A DNA stretch of 64,000 nucleotides, taken from Oxyruncus cristatus (lineage: Eukaryota > Chordata > Aves > Passeriformes > Cotingidae). Numbering within the stretch: position 1 is the stretch's first letter; each line of letters starts with the position of its first letter. This document shows, piece after piece, positions 9,541 to 21,372 of the stretch. The translations under genes were made by a program, and so were the position numbers. Below the pieces are notes generated by a model. That model saw only the letters and a list, made by a program, of their open reading frames with translations. It was not told the DNA's origin and did no database searches. The DNA lies in contig VXAY01000126.1 of the NCBI GenBank assembly GCA_013399855.1, forward strand, positions 186,885-250,884, read 5' to 3'.

Positions 9541-12500
9541 AAAATGATGACATGATTTCTGTTTTCACAATAGCAAAATTTGGTTTCTTAAAGAAACAAT
9601 CTTAGATAATCATATTTTATATAGGATTTTGTGGTCTCCTCAATAACTTTTGAGTCCTAGGGCCAACTTCAGTCATTTTGAAGAAAGGAATGTGAGTCTC
9701 AAAAATATAAAACTCAACAAAAATGAATGTCAGTATTAGTATCCTTGCAGGAACCTTCAACCTAGTCAGACAGCAGAGAACCCACATGGAGAGGCACTGT
9801 TATGAATGCCTTGGGATTCATTTTTATGTCCGGTTACTGAAGTCTTGTAATGTCACAGTCTTTAGGCACCCTGATATAAGCAATTTAGGTAAGTCTGTCC
9901 ATGCTAGGGTTCCCTTGAGACTGTGGGACTGTACGTAACAACAGCAAGCTACCTTCCTGAGCACCAACTTCACAGTTGGTGAAGTTTCTGGTAAGGTCCA
10001 TGACTAGTTCAAATAGAAAGAACTATTTTGTATTGATTTCTATTGGATTTTATATGCTGTTCAGGCTTAGTTGACTCAATTCTGGCTGTTACTTTGAATT
10101 TTTTTGGTTTCTTCCCACTGAACAAGGGTAGCTTTGTGCAATCTCAGATTTTGCCCTGATGATAGTCATTCTGCATTACATATTATCAATAAATGATTCA
10201 AGCAACTGATCTTTGCATGAGGTCTTCAGATGCCTTGCAATCAACCTTTGATATTGTAGCTCGCTCTCAGTTTGTCATTCTTTAGCTTGTAAGAGTGACA
10301 CATTTTAATCAGATATAATCACTTGCATTATGCTGGTTTTATGTTTGCAGGGAATTTCTGGACACATGACACTTAAGCTGGGTGCCTTGTTAATTTAATG
10401 CACTACATATTTCACTGCATTTTCTCTTCATGCTTTAACTGTGGCCTGGATTTACTGCAAGCAGGGGAGATTCTCAGGGATGCAGTTACCCAAGTAATGT
10501 CATATAGAGCTGCACATGCCCCTGCTTTGGTCAAAGCTCTACTATGTTGTGATACAGTTTAGACATGTCCAAAATGTTTTACTTGTAATAAATCATCTTA
10601 ATAGAAAAGAGGAGGCATTTTTTTTTCAGCATTCTGTGTTGTAATGAAATAGGTTTGATTTTTTGGCATATTGTTATTTTATTGCTCTTTTCTGTGTTAG
10701 ATTCTTCTCACGTACATCCTGCATCTAATCTACATGGGGATTTAATTATTTGTGTTTACAGATTCAGTTATTTCCCTTTCAACTTCCATGTTACTCCATC
10801 TTGGACTTCTAAGACTTTTCATTTACAAGTGGACAAGGATAAATGAATTTCAGGTGTTTTTCAAAGGATATCACTAGAAGAGGATATTGATATTCTGAAT
10901 GAAAGAACTTGCACTGTGCTGCTTTTGGCATCTTATCTATTAGGTGGACTGATACACGCCACTTCCTTGTTCTTTCTGTTTAGAGTTACGTATAGCTCCA
11001 GGTTTTGTCAGTATTTGTAGGCTGAGTGTACTTTTTTTTTTCCCCATTTTAATTTAGTGTCCTTCCCTGATTACCTTCTTAGCATTTAACAATTTTTACT
11101 TTACATATTTCAGTGTTACTGAAGTGGCCTTTTGTCCCTCTTTAAGCTCAAAGATATTGAACTAAAAAACCTTGTTTCTGAGAGCCTTAGGCAAAGAGTC
11201 AGTAAGTGATATTTTAATCATCTCGTGTGTTTTTCAACTGTGTCAAGAACAGTCAGTTCTTTGCTCAGCATTGAACTAGCTTTTCCAAGAAGCAATCACT
11301 CTAAGAAATTGCTTCTATTGCATCTATTGAATGCTTTTAATTTTTATTAAGATAATAATGATGTATTTTTAAAATATAAAATGAACAAAGTTTTGTGGGT
11401 TGGCTTAGATGGGAGAGTTAGTGCTGGAAGCATAGGTATAAATGTACAGCGTGTAACCCTTTGTTGAAATTGGTGTGCGCTTGCGTGGGGGATATTTATA
11501 AAGGCTAATTTTAAGGAGACTTGTCTCCTCAATTCCCTTTGAGAGTCAGCAGAGGTACAGGATTGCACCGAGGCAGATCATCGACATAAGCTTGAATTCA
11601 GCTCTAAGCAGCCATCTGGAGAGATCTCTTAGAGAGATCTAAGGAAGTAAACTTTTTTAAATTAAAGTGGTCTTAATGAACAGGCCTGTAACTCTATAGG
11701 ATCAGGAACTAATAACGTGTGCATGGTGTAAAGCTAAAATAAGTGTCTGGGGGACAGTTTTCCAGGAAGAAAATTAACGTCACACGCTCCAAGTATTGTA
11801 GGAACATATAAATGAGAGATTAGATCTTGTCTATTATACGGTATGTTTTAAGTAAGACCATACTGTGCTTGATATGCTAATTCTTTGTCACAATTCTTGT
11901 CATAATTTGTATGCTTGTGGTAAATTACCAAATTCTTCCTGAGTTTGTATGCTGCAAATCTGAGGTTTGCATCTTTGTACATGACTGTATTGGATTATTC
12001 CAATCGGCTTCAGATGCTTGAATTGTGGGCACTTGTACTGAAACTGGTTATTTTGACTATGCAGTTTGCACAGAGAAAAATATTTCTGGAATCTGGAAAA
12101 CAAACCATTTCCTGAAATTTAGAGCTGAATTTTTCAGGAGTTTATAATATATTTGTTTTAGGCTTGGTTCTCCTGGGATATATCTCTTCATAAAAGACAG
12201 AATCTAAAAGGATATTTAATAAAAGCTAGGAAGGAGACAGTCGTGCATGTCGGTCATGATGATTGTGTAAAATATTCTTGCTAAAATCCTTTTTCATTTC
12301 TAAGTAAATTAACATATATGACTGTCTCATATGTGTCTCATTCTCTAGGACTAAAAACATTTAACATTCTAGTTTTGTAAAATTCCATGTGGAGCAAGGA
12401 AAGAATTTATTGTAAGAGTAGGAATGCACAGAAAAGTTAGGCCGAGAAACCAGTAGGTTATTGCATGTCAGCATATATAATTGCAAATAAAATTGAGGGA

Positions 12501-13337
12501 AAGCATTTGAAACAAAATGTTGTCCTTTTTATAGCTATTCTGAATATTTCTACATTTGTTTATGAATTATATGGCTCCCATGATGGTAGGTAATTTGTGA
12601 TGACTTCACAAACACATTACTAAATTACAAGGTTATGTATGCTCATCTGGAGATAGCCCGCTTTCCTCAAACAGAGCTTATCAAGTAATTTCCTGTGGCA
12701 CCTCCTGTACTGTAACCAGATTTGTTTTCCTTTCCTATCTTCTGCCACTCTGCAGAAGTTCTTCTTGTTAAGTCTATACTAACTCCTACTATAGTAAGTA
12801 TATCTCCATTACTCTGCTAAATCAAACTCTGGAATATTGCAGTTAGCTCATTCTCAAGGCTTTTTATGCTGGGACTAGCAGTGTGCAAGAACTAACGTAA
12901 GTTGTTAAAGTTACTATTTGCAGAATTTATTCCATTAAAAGGTTATGAAAACAGTTGTTCCCATTTTTAAACACACAGTTCAAAACCTGGGTGAAAAAAT
13001 GGTAAAGTGTGTTTGTAGATATTGACAGGGTTCAATGAAATTTTCTAATGGGCTGGACAACTTTCATAAGTGTATTAGGAGTATTGGCACATGCAATGTA
13101 ATTGAGCTTGTGGTAATTTCCCTGTCACTTCATTACACTTAGGATTTGATTATGAAGCTTATCTGATAAGGTGGCTTCAATAATCTCTCACATGTTGTGG
13201 CCCACATCCAACATAATTACTAAATTATTACATGTGGAAACCATGTTGGTAAATCTTTTTTTGTTTTACTTAAAAAAATCCCAATATGATAAGGGCAATT
13301 ATTGTTTGTCATTAATGAAAGTTGCAGATGGTGTGAG

Positions 13338-13800
13338 TAAACACTGCATTCAGCTCTGGGGCCCCCAGCACAAGAGAGACCTGGACCTGTTAGCATGGGT
13401 CCAGAAGAGAGTAACAAAAATGATCAGAGGACTCTCCTGTGAAAAAAGACTGAGAGGGTTACTATTCAGCCTGGAGAAGTGAAGGCTGCAGGGATATCTC
13501 ATTGCGGCCTTTCAATATGTAAAAGGGGGCTTATAAAGACTTTATGAGCATCTGTAGGACAGAGGGACGAAAAGGGTTTAATCTGCAAGAGTGCATTTAG
13601 GTGTTACATAAGGAGGAAATCCTTTATGATTAGAGTGGTGAGGCAGTGGCACAGGTTGCCCAGAGAAGCTGTGGATGCCTCATCTGTTGAAGTGTTTAAG
13701 GCCGGGTTGCATGGGGCTCTGAGCAACCTGCTTTAGTGGAGGGTGTCACTGTCCATGGCAGCTGGAACCAGAAGATCTTTAAAGATTCAGTGATTCTGTG
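13338..13800 (+). mobile_element. CR1 LINE fragment, end of ORF2 and 3' end
   Basis: The frame reading CIQLWGPQHKRDLDLLAWVQ at 13342-13401 and KMIRGLSCEKRLRGLLFSLEK up to 13480 is the C-terminal part of CR1 ORF2. Decayed sequence follows with GGTTGCCCAGAGAAGCTGTGG (13655 on) and a tail ATTCAGTGATTCTGTGATTTT near 13790. It is 5'-truncated, carries stops (TGA after SLEK) and is inactive. Confidence 0.9.
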
Positions 13801-16800
13801 ATTTTCATAGAATTGTTTTTTAGAAGTTAGCCTAAGTAGGCTCACTTTTCGTTGTCACAGAAAGAGGGTCCTTTCAAAGGAGTTTCAAAGTAGAGCTCTA
13901 ATGAGCATTTTGCATGTAAATCTAAACCCGTGTTTTCATCTTTTTCTGGACTTACCTGTGTCTTTTGAGAATACTGCTACAGGCTAAAAGACTTTCACTT
14001 GGTTGTCCTTTCCATGGAATTATTGTAGTTTTGTTTTTTTGCTACAACTCTTTGGTGCACAAAACAGTTACAGAGCTGAAGGGAAAAAATAGGAAGGTTT
14101 TCTTTATGTTTTGTTTAATTTTATAATGAAATCAGGTAAAAAAGTGTAAATCTCAAAGATGGAAAGTGATCTCTTATAAAGAATCTCTCCTGTCATCATG
14201 CAGTGAACTTAATAACTTGGTATGGTATTGCTTAGTTACACTGTACAGCTTTCCAGCTAATGCCATCCAATTTGCTGCCTTTTCTTCGATGACCCTGAAG
14301 GAGGGTGATTTGTCCTTCACCATTTTCTTAGCAGCAGAACATTGTACACTATCCTTCCAAAGGCACTTGGAGTAGTGACCATACCTTTGCATAAAGGAAG
14401 GAGTAGTAATGCCAGGAAATGGTGTTAACACCCATATATCTTCTACTGGTCTGTATTCAAACCTTTTGAAAGGAGGGGCTCACAACTGGTGTCTGGCCCT
14501 TAACTGTGAGGCTGAGGCACCTTGGTTAGTATATCAGTATTCCAGAGAAGGAATAAAAAAATTTGCACTTATTCCATATGTTGTGTATATATGCAAGAGG
14601 GTGTAGGTAAATTTGCAGAACTGTGTGTCTGCATGCACATGTATGTATGGATGGATGGATACATATCTTTATATAGTATGATAGTCAAAATATAGGTTTT
14701 TGTGGTTCTGTTCCAATCCAATGAACAGCTATAACACAATTGAATAGATACATCATTTCATATTCAGAGGATATAGCAAAAAATATGATTCTTTCTGTAA
14801 GTGTCTTTTACATCTCTATACACATCTGTAGTATATGACAACTTTCTAGAGTGACTCAAATCTTTCTAATCCAATTTTCCATTGAGATTAATAGCACTTT
14901 GGGATAAAGTGCTGTAAATGTTAAATATGCTGCACATGCTATATACACTGAAAATAGGTTGTAGTGGTAACAGTGGTGAATCCTATTTTGTCCTCTCTCA
15001 AGACTTCTTTGGAAGCAGAATGAAGTTCTAGGTTTGTGAAGAGATATAAACAGTGAATGCAATTCATTATTCTTTTACATCTTCCAGGAGTTTTAGAGGT
15101 CCTTTGCATTTTTCCCCCCAATAGTAATTTTACATGGTAATAACAAAGAAAGGGCTGTTATTGTGAAGTGGTTAACCAAAATTATTGAATTATGGCTTGG
15201 ATCCCTGAGGAAAAGAGGGACAGCTTGTAAAAATGAGTGTAGTTCCCTTGAAACACATACTGCCATGCTGGCTAATATGAACTGAAAATTTGATTCCCTT
15301 TGCCTATCTGATAAAAACAGTTCAGCTCTGAGTACAGCAAGCTGCTCAGATGAAGCTGTTGAAATGGAGCTTTCCAAATGAAAATGACTGATAATCCAAG
15401 AAGTAAGAAAAAGAAGACAAATGTGAAAGGGAAAAACCCACAAAAGTACTACTGTGATGTGTCCTTTCCTTGACGTCACTGATCTTACTTTTGGCTTGTT
15501 GAACATCTGTAAGGGAAGGTGACCATGCTCCTCTGTGGCACTGCCTGGCCCCAGTGATGAACCTGTTGAAAGCAGAGCTAGGAAACTAGTCTATAATCCT
15601 TCTTCAGCTCTCCCAGTTCACCACTTCCTCCCAGAATTAATTCTACTCTCAGTGAATACTGAGCCATCAGAGATTTGCATTTAGAGGTTTCCCTCTGCCC
15701 AAGGCTTCTCTTCAATACATGAAGAAAACATTGAGCTAGCTGGTTTTTTTCAGTGAGTCAGGCAATTTTTCCCCCCCACAGATTCAAACAGCTTCAGGCA
15801 GTGAATGGATGGGGAAGGCATGAAGGGGTTTTGAGCTCAAGGGCTGTTTCCTGTACTGCCAGTGCATCCATCTCCTTCCACTCCTCTGCTATATGCAGTG
15901 CTGTTCTTGTACCAATTTGCAGCTATGCAGGGGCAATATCCAGAGATCTCACTACTGCTGAAGTCTGAGGTATGGTGAGGATGCTGAAACCTTACCCTGA
16001 GACCGTAAAGCTGTATAAGTCCAGGCCTAATAAATCTCCTCCCTTTTGCCCCAACACTTAAATAGCTGAACCTGAACATGTGTTGGTTTTAGTTTTCTAT
16101 TTTCTTTTTTTCTCTTTAAGACTCTAACTTTGCAATCACTAAGCATTGTAGATAGTGACCAAAGTCCTGTTCACATTTTTCTAGCCTAAACAAAACTAAA
16201 TGTTATCATTGCTCATGTCCATAGCATTCTGAGGGAGTGTAAGACTGGTAGGGTCTGAGTTAGGGGAAATGGGAATCACTGCTTATGCATATTTTTGTAG
16301 ATGCTTATGCATCTTTTCTCTTACTCTGCAAAGCATAACCAAATCCAAAGTGGCTGGGTATGATAAAGAACCTTTTTATGTACCATAGGTGATGCAGTTT
16401 TTATTAGGAATGGCAAAAATGTGTCTTTCTAATTTATGGATAATTAAATTCCCTTCTACTTATAGATTGTGGTTCCAGGAGGGTAGGACAGTAAAAGTCT
16501 GAAAAGCACAGCTGCAAATCAGGTTGCTAGCAGGCTTGCTGACAAAGATATGTGTGCATATAATAAGTATAAAATATATTGCAATTAAGTCACACAAGGT
16601 AGGATTCATCCTTTGTGCAATTCCACTGCAGTTAGTGGAGTTACGAGACAGAGCTCAACGTTTAGTTTTTAAAATCTCTCTTTTTAAGATTGAAGTCTGA
16701 CCTTCCTTTTTGGCTCACTTTGATAAGTGTCAGATACCATGAGGACACATGAGCATGTAGAAATACATAGATTGTTGCAGTGACAGAAGGAAGATGAGGG

Positions 16801-16945
16801 ACTCTTTCCAGCATTAGTGTCTGCCATCTCTAAAATAAAAGCCTTAAAGAGGCTCTTCTCCTATCAGACAGCATTACAAGTAACAAAAATTGATCCTGAC
16901 TTTGGATCTGTTCATGTAACACTTACTTAGATAGCCTGTGGAAAA

Positions 16946-16970
16946 AAAACAAAACAAAACAAAACAAAAA
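16946..16970. repeat. (AAAAC)n microsatellite
   Basis: Five-base units of AAAAC repeated about five times inside an A-rich tract. Confidence 0.85.
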
Positions 16971-17140
16971 GCAACAAAAGGATTGTTGCAATTGCTGTCT
17001 GAGAAAGATCCTCCTTTAGAAGACTTTGCACTTAGTCAGTACAGTCTCTCTGTTCTGGAGAACATCTGACTGTCTGCTTATTCTGATGTGTTTTGCCGGG
17101 AGAAGTCTGACAGCTTCTTTGCTATTTCTTTGAGACAACC

Positions 17141-17186
17141 TGTATATATATATATATATGTATATACACACAGATATATATATAAA
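17141..17186. repeat. TA/TG/CA dinucleotide tract
   Basis: About 46 bp of alternating purine-pyrimidine sequence: a (TA)n run, then TGTATATACACACA, then (TA)n again. Confidence 0.85.
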
Positions 17187-18440
17187 ACTTTTTTACAACT
17201 GTAAAATCTTTGCCCTTTTTACTAAAAAATAACCGTATCCTGGGCATATGAAATAACATTTGACTTCTGTAGTACAAGAATGTGAAGTTAATGGTCTGAA
17301 TTCTCAGTATTTCAGTCTAAGTTGACAGACTTCACTCTTTCTGCAAAATGCATGAAACAAAGAACTGCAACAACGGCAAAACCCCAGTTGTTTGAAACAG
17401 AAGCCCCCCTCCTTTATTCTACGTAACAGATGGATAAAATGCACTGCTTTATAAAGTGCTTGTCTGACAGAAAGCTCTCAGCAACTTTGAAGTATCCTCT
17501 GCTTTCCAAGCTGGGCTTCCACTACACGCTGACAAACCCTATGACTGACAGCTGTGCCAGAGGGATTTCTCCAGATCCACTTGGAAATGTCTTAGTAAGG
17601 CACTGCAGGTGGGCAAGCTGCCTGGCTGATGCAGTGCTAGCAATCCCTAGTGCTTTCTAGCCTCTGCATAAAACCAAATTATCAGTTGTTTCTAAACAGA
17701 CATTGCTTCTACTGACTGACTCGAATTTCTAACTATATACCTGAATTCTACACCATCACAAAAGTGAAAAATATTGATGAGTCAGGAGCATCTTTGTAAG
17801 CTGATGAGGAGATAAAGTGAGAGAGAAGGTGTTTGTTTTATTAATTAGCATATCAATCCTTAAAAAGATTGCTTTTACAAAGCTGCACTGTGACCCTTTC
17901 CTGGAAGTCTGCTTCACATGTCAAGAAAAAGAAAACAAAGAATTTTTCTAGAGATTACTGTATATTAATTGACTATTAAAAATCATGACAGTGAGGATAA
18001 CATCTGATAAGGAACAAGTAGAGTGGTTGTTTAGCCATATGTCTTCAGTCAAGATAAATATCTTTCCAGAAAATACTGTCACAATTATTTTCTTTTATTT
18101 CTCTCCTGCACAAATAATAAATTGACTTTGAAATTGGTAATGGATTAAGCTCTGTTTTGGCTTATTTTTTTTTCTTGAACTGTCTACCAGGCTTTTACCA
18201 AGTTGTTAGAAATGAGCCGTGTGGGAGATAGACACTATTAGGAGAAATCACTGATTGATTAACACGTATGTATTGTTCGCCCCAGGTTACTGAAATGGTT
18301 TTTATGAATACCTTTCCTATGGGTCAGATAGACATTGCCTGGCCACAAATCATGCATTCCAAATGTGAAGATGAAAAGGGCCTTATAGAGGATTTTAAAG
18401 TGTGGGCCAAAATTAGATTTATTTTGGAAAGCTGTAGTAG

Positions 18441-18470
18441 TAGTAGTTAAAGCTTCAGCTTTAACTACTA
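18441..18470. repeat. Perfect inverted repeat, 14-bp arms, 2-nt centre
   Basis: TAGTAGTTAAAGCT is followed after TC by its exact reverse complement AGCTTTAACTACTA. The left arm is preceded by further GTA units. With only two bases between the arms it can extrude as a cruciform, or act as a pair of divergent binding sites. Confidence 0.8.
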
Positions 18471-18500
18471 AGTACCCTCTACTGATTCAAGATTTGCCCA

Positions 18501-18530
18501 AAATAAAAAAAAAATAAAATAAAAAAAAAA
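18501..18530. repeat. A-rich tract
   Basis: Thirty bases of A interrupted by three T. No retroposed sequence is recognisable upstream of it. Confidence 0.7.
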
Positions 18531-20123
18531 GAGGCTTATCTTGACAGTATAAATTAGTGCTATCTAGTAAAAAACTTTTTGGTTTCTATTAAAAAACATA
18601 GTGATTTCTGTCAAAAAAACTTTAATCAGAAGGACTATTTTGTGTCAAGATAGATTTTGAGATCTGCATATTACTTTGTGTGCATCAATAATTATTTTAC
18701 TTATATAATAGCATTAAGCCAAGGATCTCAAAAAAGTCTAGGTAAAATTAGTGAGGCACTTTTTGACTGTAGGCTGTGGAAATACTCTTAAGGCCTTGGT
18801 GAGAATCCTTTTAAAATATACTTGTATTCATTAAAATATGTATTAGCAATGATAATTAGGGTTATATTTTAAATCCTCCTGTACAGCAGAAGAAATGTTA
18901 AATAGTCACTATTGGAAAAGCCATTTCAGCTTCTGAGCTGGAGTATGGGCAATGATGTGGAGAGTGTGGTCAACTCAGAAAGGCTTTAATTCTTGTAGGC
19001 AGGAAACTGGATATGTGCCTGTATGAGAAACTGAACAAATATGAGTCTATGATGAGGTATTTTTTTTCCCAGAAATTTTAAATTCCATCATCACCACCGC
19101 TCTTTTTTTCCCACTTTCTGTGTTGCTGAAGTCAAGCCTGTGTAGAACAGTGCTGGGGAAGGCATCAAATTTCTTTTAATCCCCTCCCATCATATTCATA
19201 ATAGTTAATTTTGCATGGTGCTTACTGGCATAGTCCCAGCTGTGTAAGTGGGATTCATTTAATAAGTTTATTTACTTTTCTGTGCCAAAGTCTAAATGGG
19301 TAGAAGTTGCCATAGTCTAGTTACAACAGATATCATCTCCATGTCTCCTCGTAATTTATTAGTTAAAGGTACTGCTTTCTTAAAGGCATTTTGTTATGTG
19401 CTCTCTGTTTAGAAATGAACTTTCTGCTCAGATTGATGTGGCAATCATCAAATGTCATGATTTTTTTTTTTAAATGGGAGACATTTAGCCAGATATCTTT
19501 GGCTATAGAAATTAAACTTCATGCAAACATGAGATAAATTTGATGGTAATGCAAACTGACTGTAGCTTCTGATCTGCAAGTCTGTCATACTAATCATACT
19601 GTATTGTAAAGTGTGATTTATGAATTGGTAATGTACAAATGTGTGTACCTTTACAGATAAATACATAATCTTTCCTGATAAGTTTGAACTGAATTTGAAA
19701 CAAAGTTTCCCGGAGTGCAAACATTTCCTGATATTCAATAGTGGTTTGGTTTCTGTCCTTTGGTTTGGGTTCATAGAGAAATGAAGTCTCATTGCAAATC
19801 TTGAATTCATAATGACCTAGCATGCAGGCAAGGCAATAATATTTGTTCAGAACTATGGTCTTAAACGGTGTTAACCCCTGTGTGTGTTGAACAATGCAGG
19901 GCTGATGTCCAGTTTATATGTGTCTATTTATAAATAAATAAAAAAATGTGTGTATGTCAGCTGTTGTGTTCAGGGAACCCAGATTCCGTGAACTGCTAAT
20001 TACTTCATTTGACCATAAAAAGATTCCCTGAATGATTGTATAGTACTAGAGAAGATTTTACCCTGTTAATATTGGAATATTTATATGAACAGTAAAACTT
20101 TTCCCATTCTGTTTTTATAAAAG

Positions 20124-20251
20124 GAAAATCATTGCAGAAGAATAAAAATCCTAGGGGACTGTTACTACTGTGTATCAGGACTGACCCAGCCCAAAACAGA
20201 TCATGCCCATTGCTGTGTCGAAATGGGACTGGATATGATTGACACCATCAC
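20124..20251 (+). CDS. ADCY1: ADCY1 exon (probably exon 4): C1a, second metal-binding Asp
   Basis: This 128-bp exon enters in phase 0 after TATAAAAG and leaves with two bases of a threonine codon before GTAAGT. It encodes about residues 343-384, beginning [16 protein letters not shown]. The Asp in ILGDCYY is the second metal-binding aspartate (Asp354 in human numbering), 44 residues after the first, which is the family spacing. The stretch [13 protein letters not shown] identifies type 1 rather than type 8 cyclase. The acceptor has a poor pyrimidine tract, interrupted by ATAAAA just before the AG, but the reading frame and conservation leave no doubt that the exon is real. Confidence 0.97.
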
Positions 20252-21349
20252 GTAAGTACCATGCACGGTGAATCCAGACAGGAGAGCTGCAACAACTTCT
20301 ATGTGGTGTTCAGGAAGTGTGTTATTGGAAAAACAGCAGTTTCTGCTAGCACTGCCCACCTGGCAATTCATGCTATTGCATGCAGGTCACAGGCTACTGA
20401 TTTTAGGAAGGGTCATTCTAGACATTGATTTTCCAGTCCATTTAATGACTCTAAGGAGTAAGTGCAACAGGATGAGTATGTAGAGGCACGTACATATACT
20501 TATTAGGTGGCAGAAAGATAATGGGAAATAACAAAATATACCTATTGCTAATTGCCACAAAGAAAGGAGTCAAATTTCTTGTTTTGCAGTGATAAACATA
20601 GCTGACTTTGCACACCAGCATGTAACCTTGAAACAAGTTCCTGATGTATGCCTGTTGTATCTGTGTTTGTAGTCTCAAAAACTTAGCTTGCTGATAACTC
20701 CTTTTTGTATTAAAAGGAGTACTTGTATGTACATGTATTAACATGTTTAAACCTTATATTTATTTATTTAATTTATTTATTCTGCTTTTCAGAAATGTAA
20801 CGTGAAATTCACTTTGTTGCTCAGAAGACTTTTTTTTATGCTTGAGAGCTCTGCATTGATCATTATTTTGCTAAAGCAAAAAATATGAATGTTAGAGAAC
20901 TGTGAATAAGCTTTTAGTGAGAGCTGGAGATCTATTTCATTGCATAGGAGGGAAAGGATAAAGATGGAAATTTTCTTCACTGCTGTATTTCTCTGTGCTT
21001 GTGGGCATGTGTGTGTATGTGCTTTACAGGGAGGCTCTAGGAGGGAGTGCGCACCTATATTAATTTCTGTGTGTAAATAAATACTGTTCAGCACAGTGCT
21101 ATTATGTTAGAAATGAGCTTGGACAGGTGTTTCACATCAGGGGCCTTCGCCTGTTCTGCACTGGGAAGTGTTTGACCACTGTTGCAATTAGCCAGGTATT
21201 CTTACTCTCTTTTGTCATCTGGACTGCTGGGAATGTGGAGTTGGCTCAAGGTTCTTCTTCCTGTCTCTTAATCGGCGAGTTTTTCCATTGTACATAGAGA
21301 GGACCTGCCTTCTCTGTGAAGGTGAACAAAACATAGTGTAATGTCAATT

Positions 21350-21372
21350 TAAATAAATAAATAAATAAATAA
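21350..21372. repeat. (AAAT)n microsatellite
   Basis: About five and a half AAAT units. Confidence 0.85.

Larger units (their letters stand above)
6496..20123 (+). other. ADCY1 intron, 13,628 bp
   Basis: The longest complete intron. It holds CR1 fragments at 9412-9540 (minus) and about 13338-13800 (plus), a pentanucleotide repeat at 16946-16970, an alternating TA/TG tract at 17141-17186, an A-rich tract at 18501-18530 and a 30-bp perfect palindrome at 18441-18470. The other open frames have no similarity that I recognise and no codon pattern suggesting a gene; I see nothing further. Confidence 0.85.

Noticed and set aside
15093..15506. 137-codon open frame on the - strand
   Set aside because: No recognisable domain; probably chance in intron sequence.
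18501..18530. A-rich tract as the tail of a processed pseudogene
   Set aside because: No spliced gene copy is recognisable upstream and no flanking target-site duplication was found.
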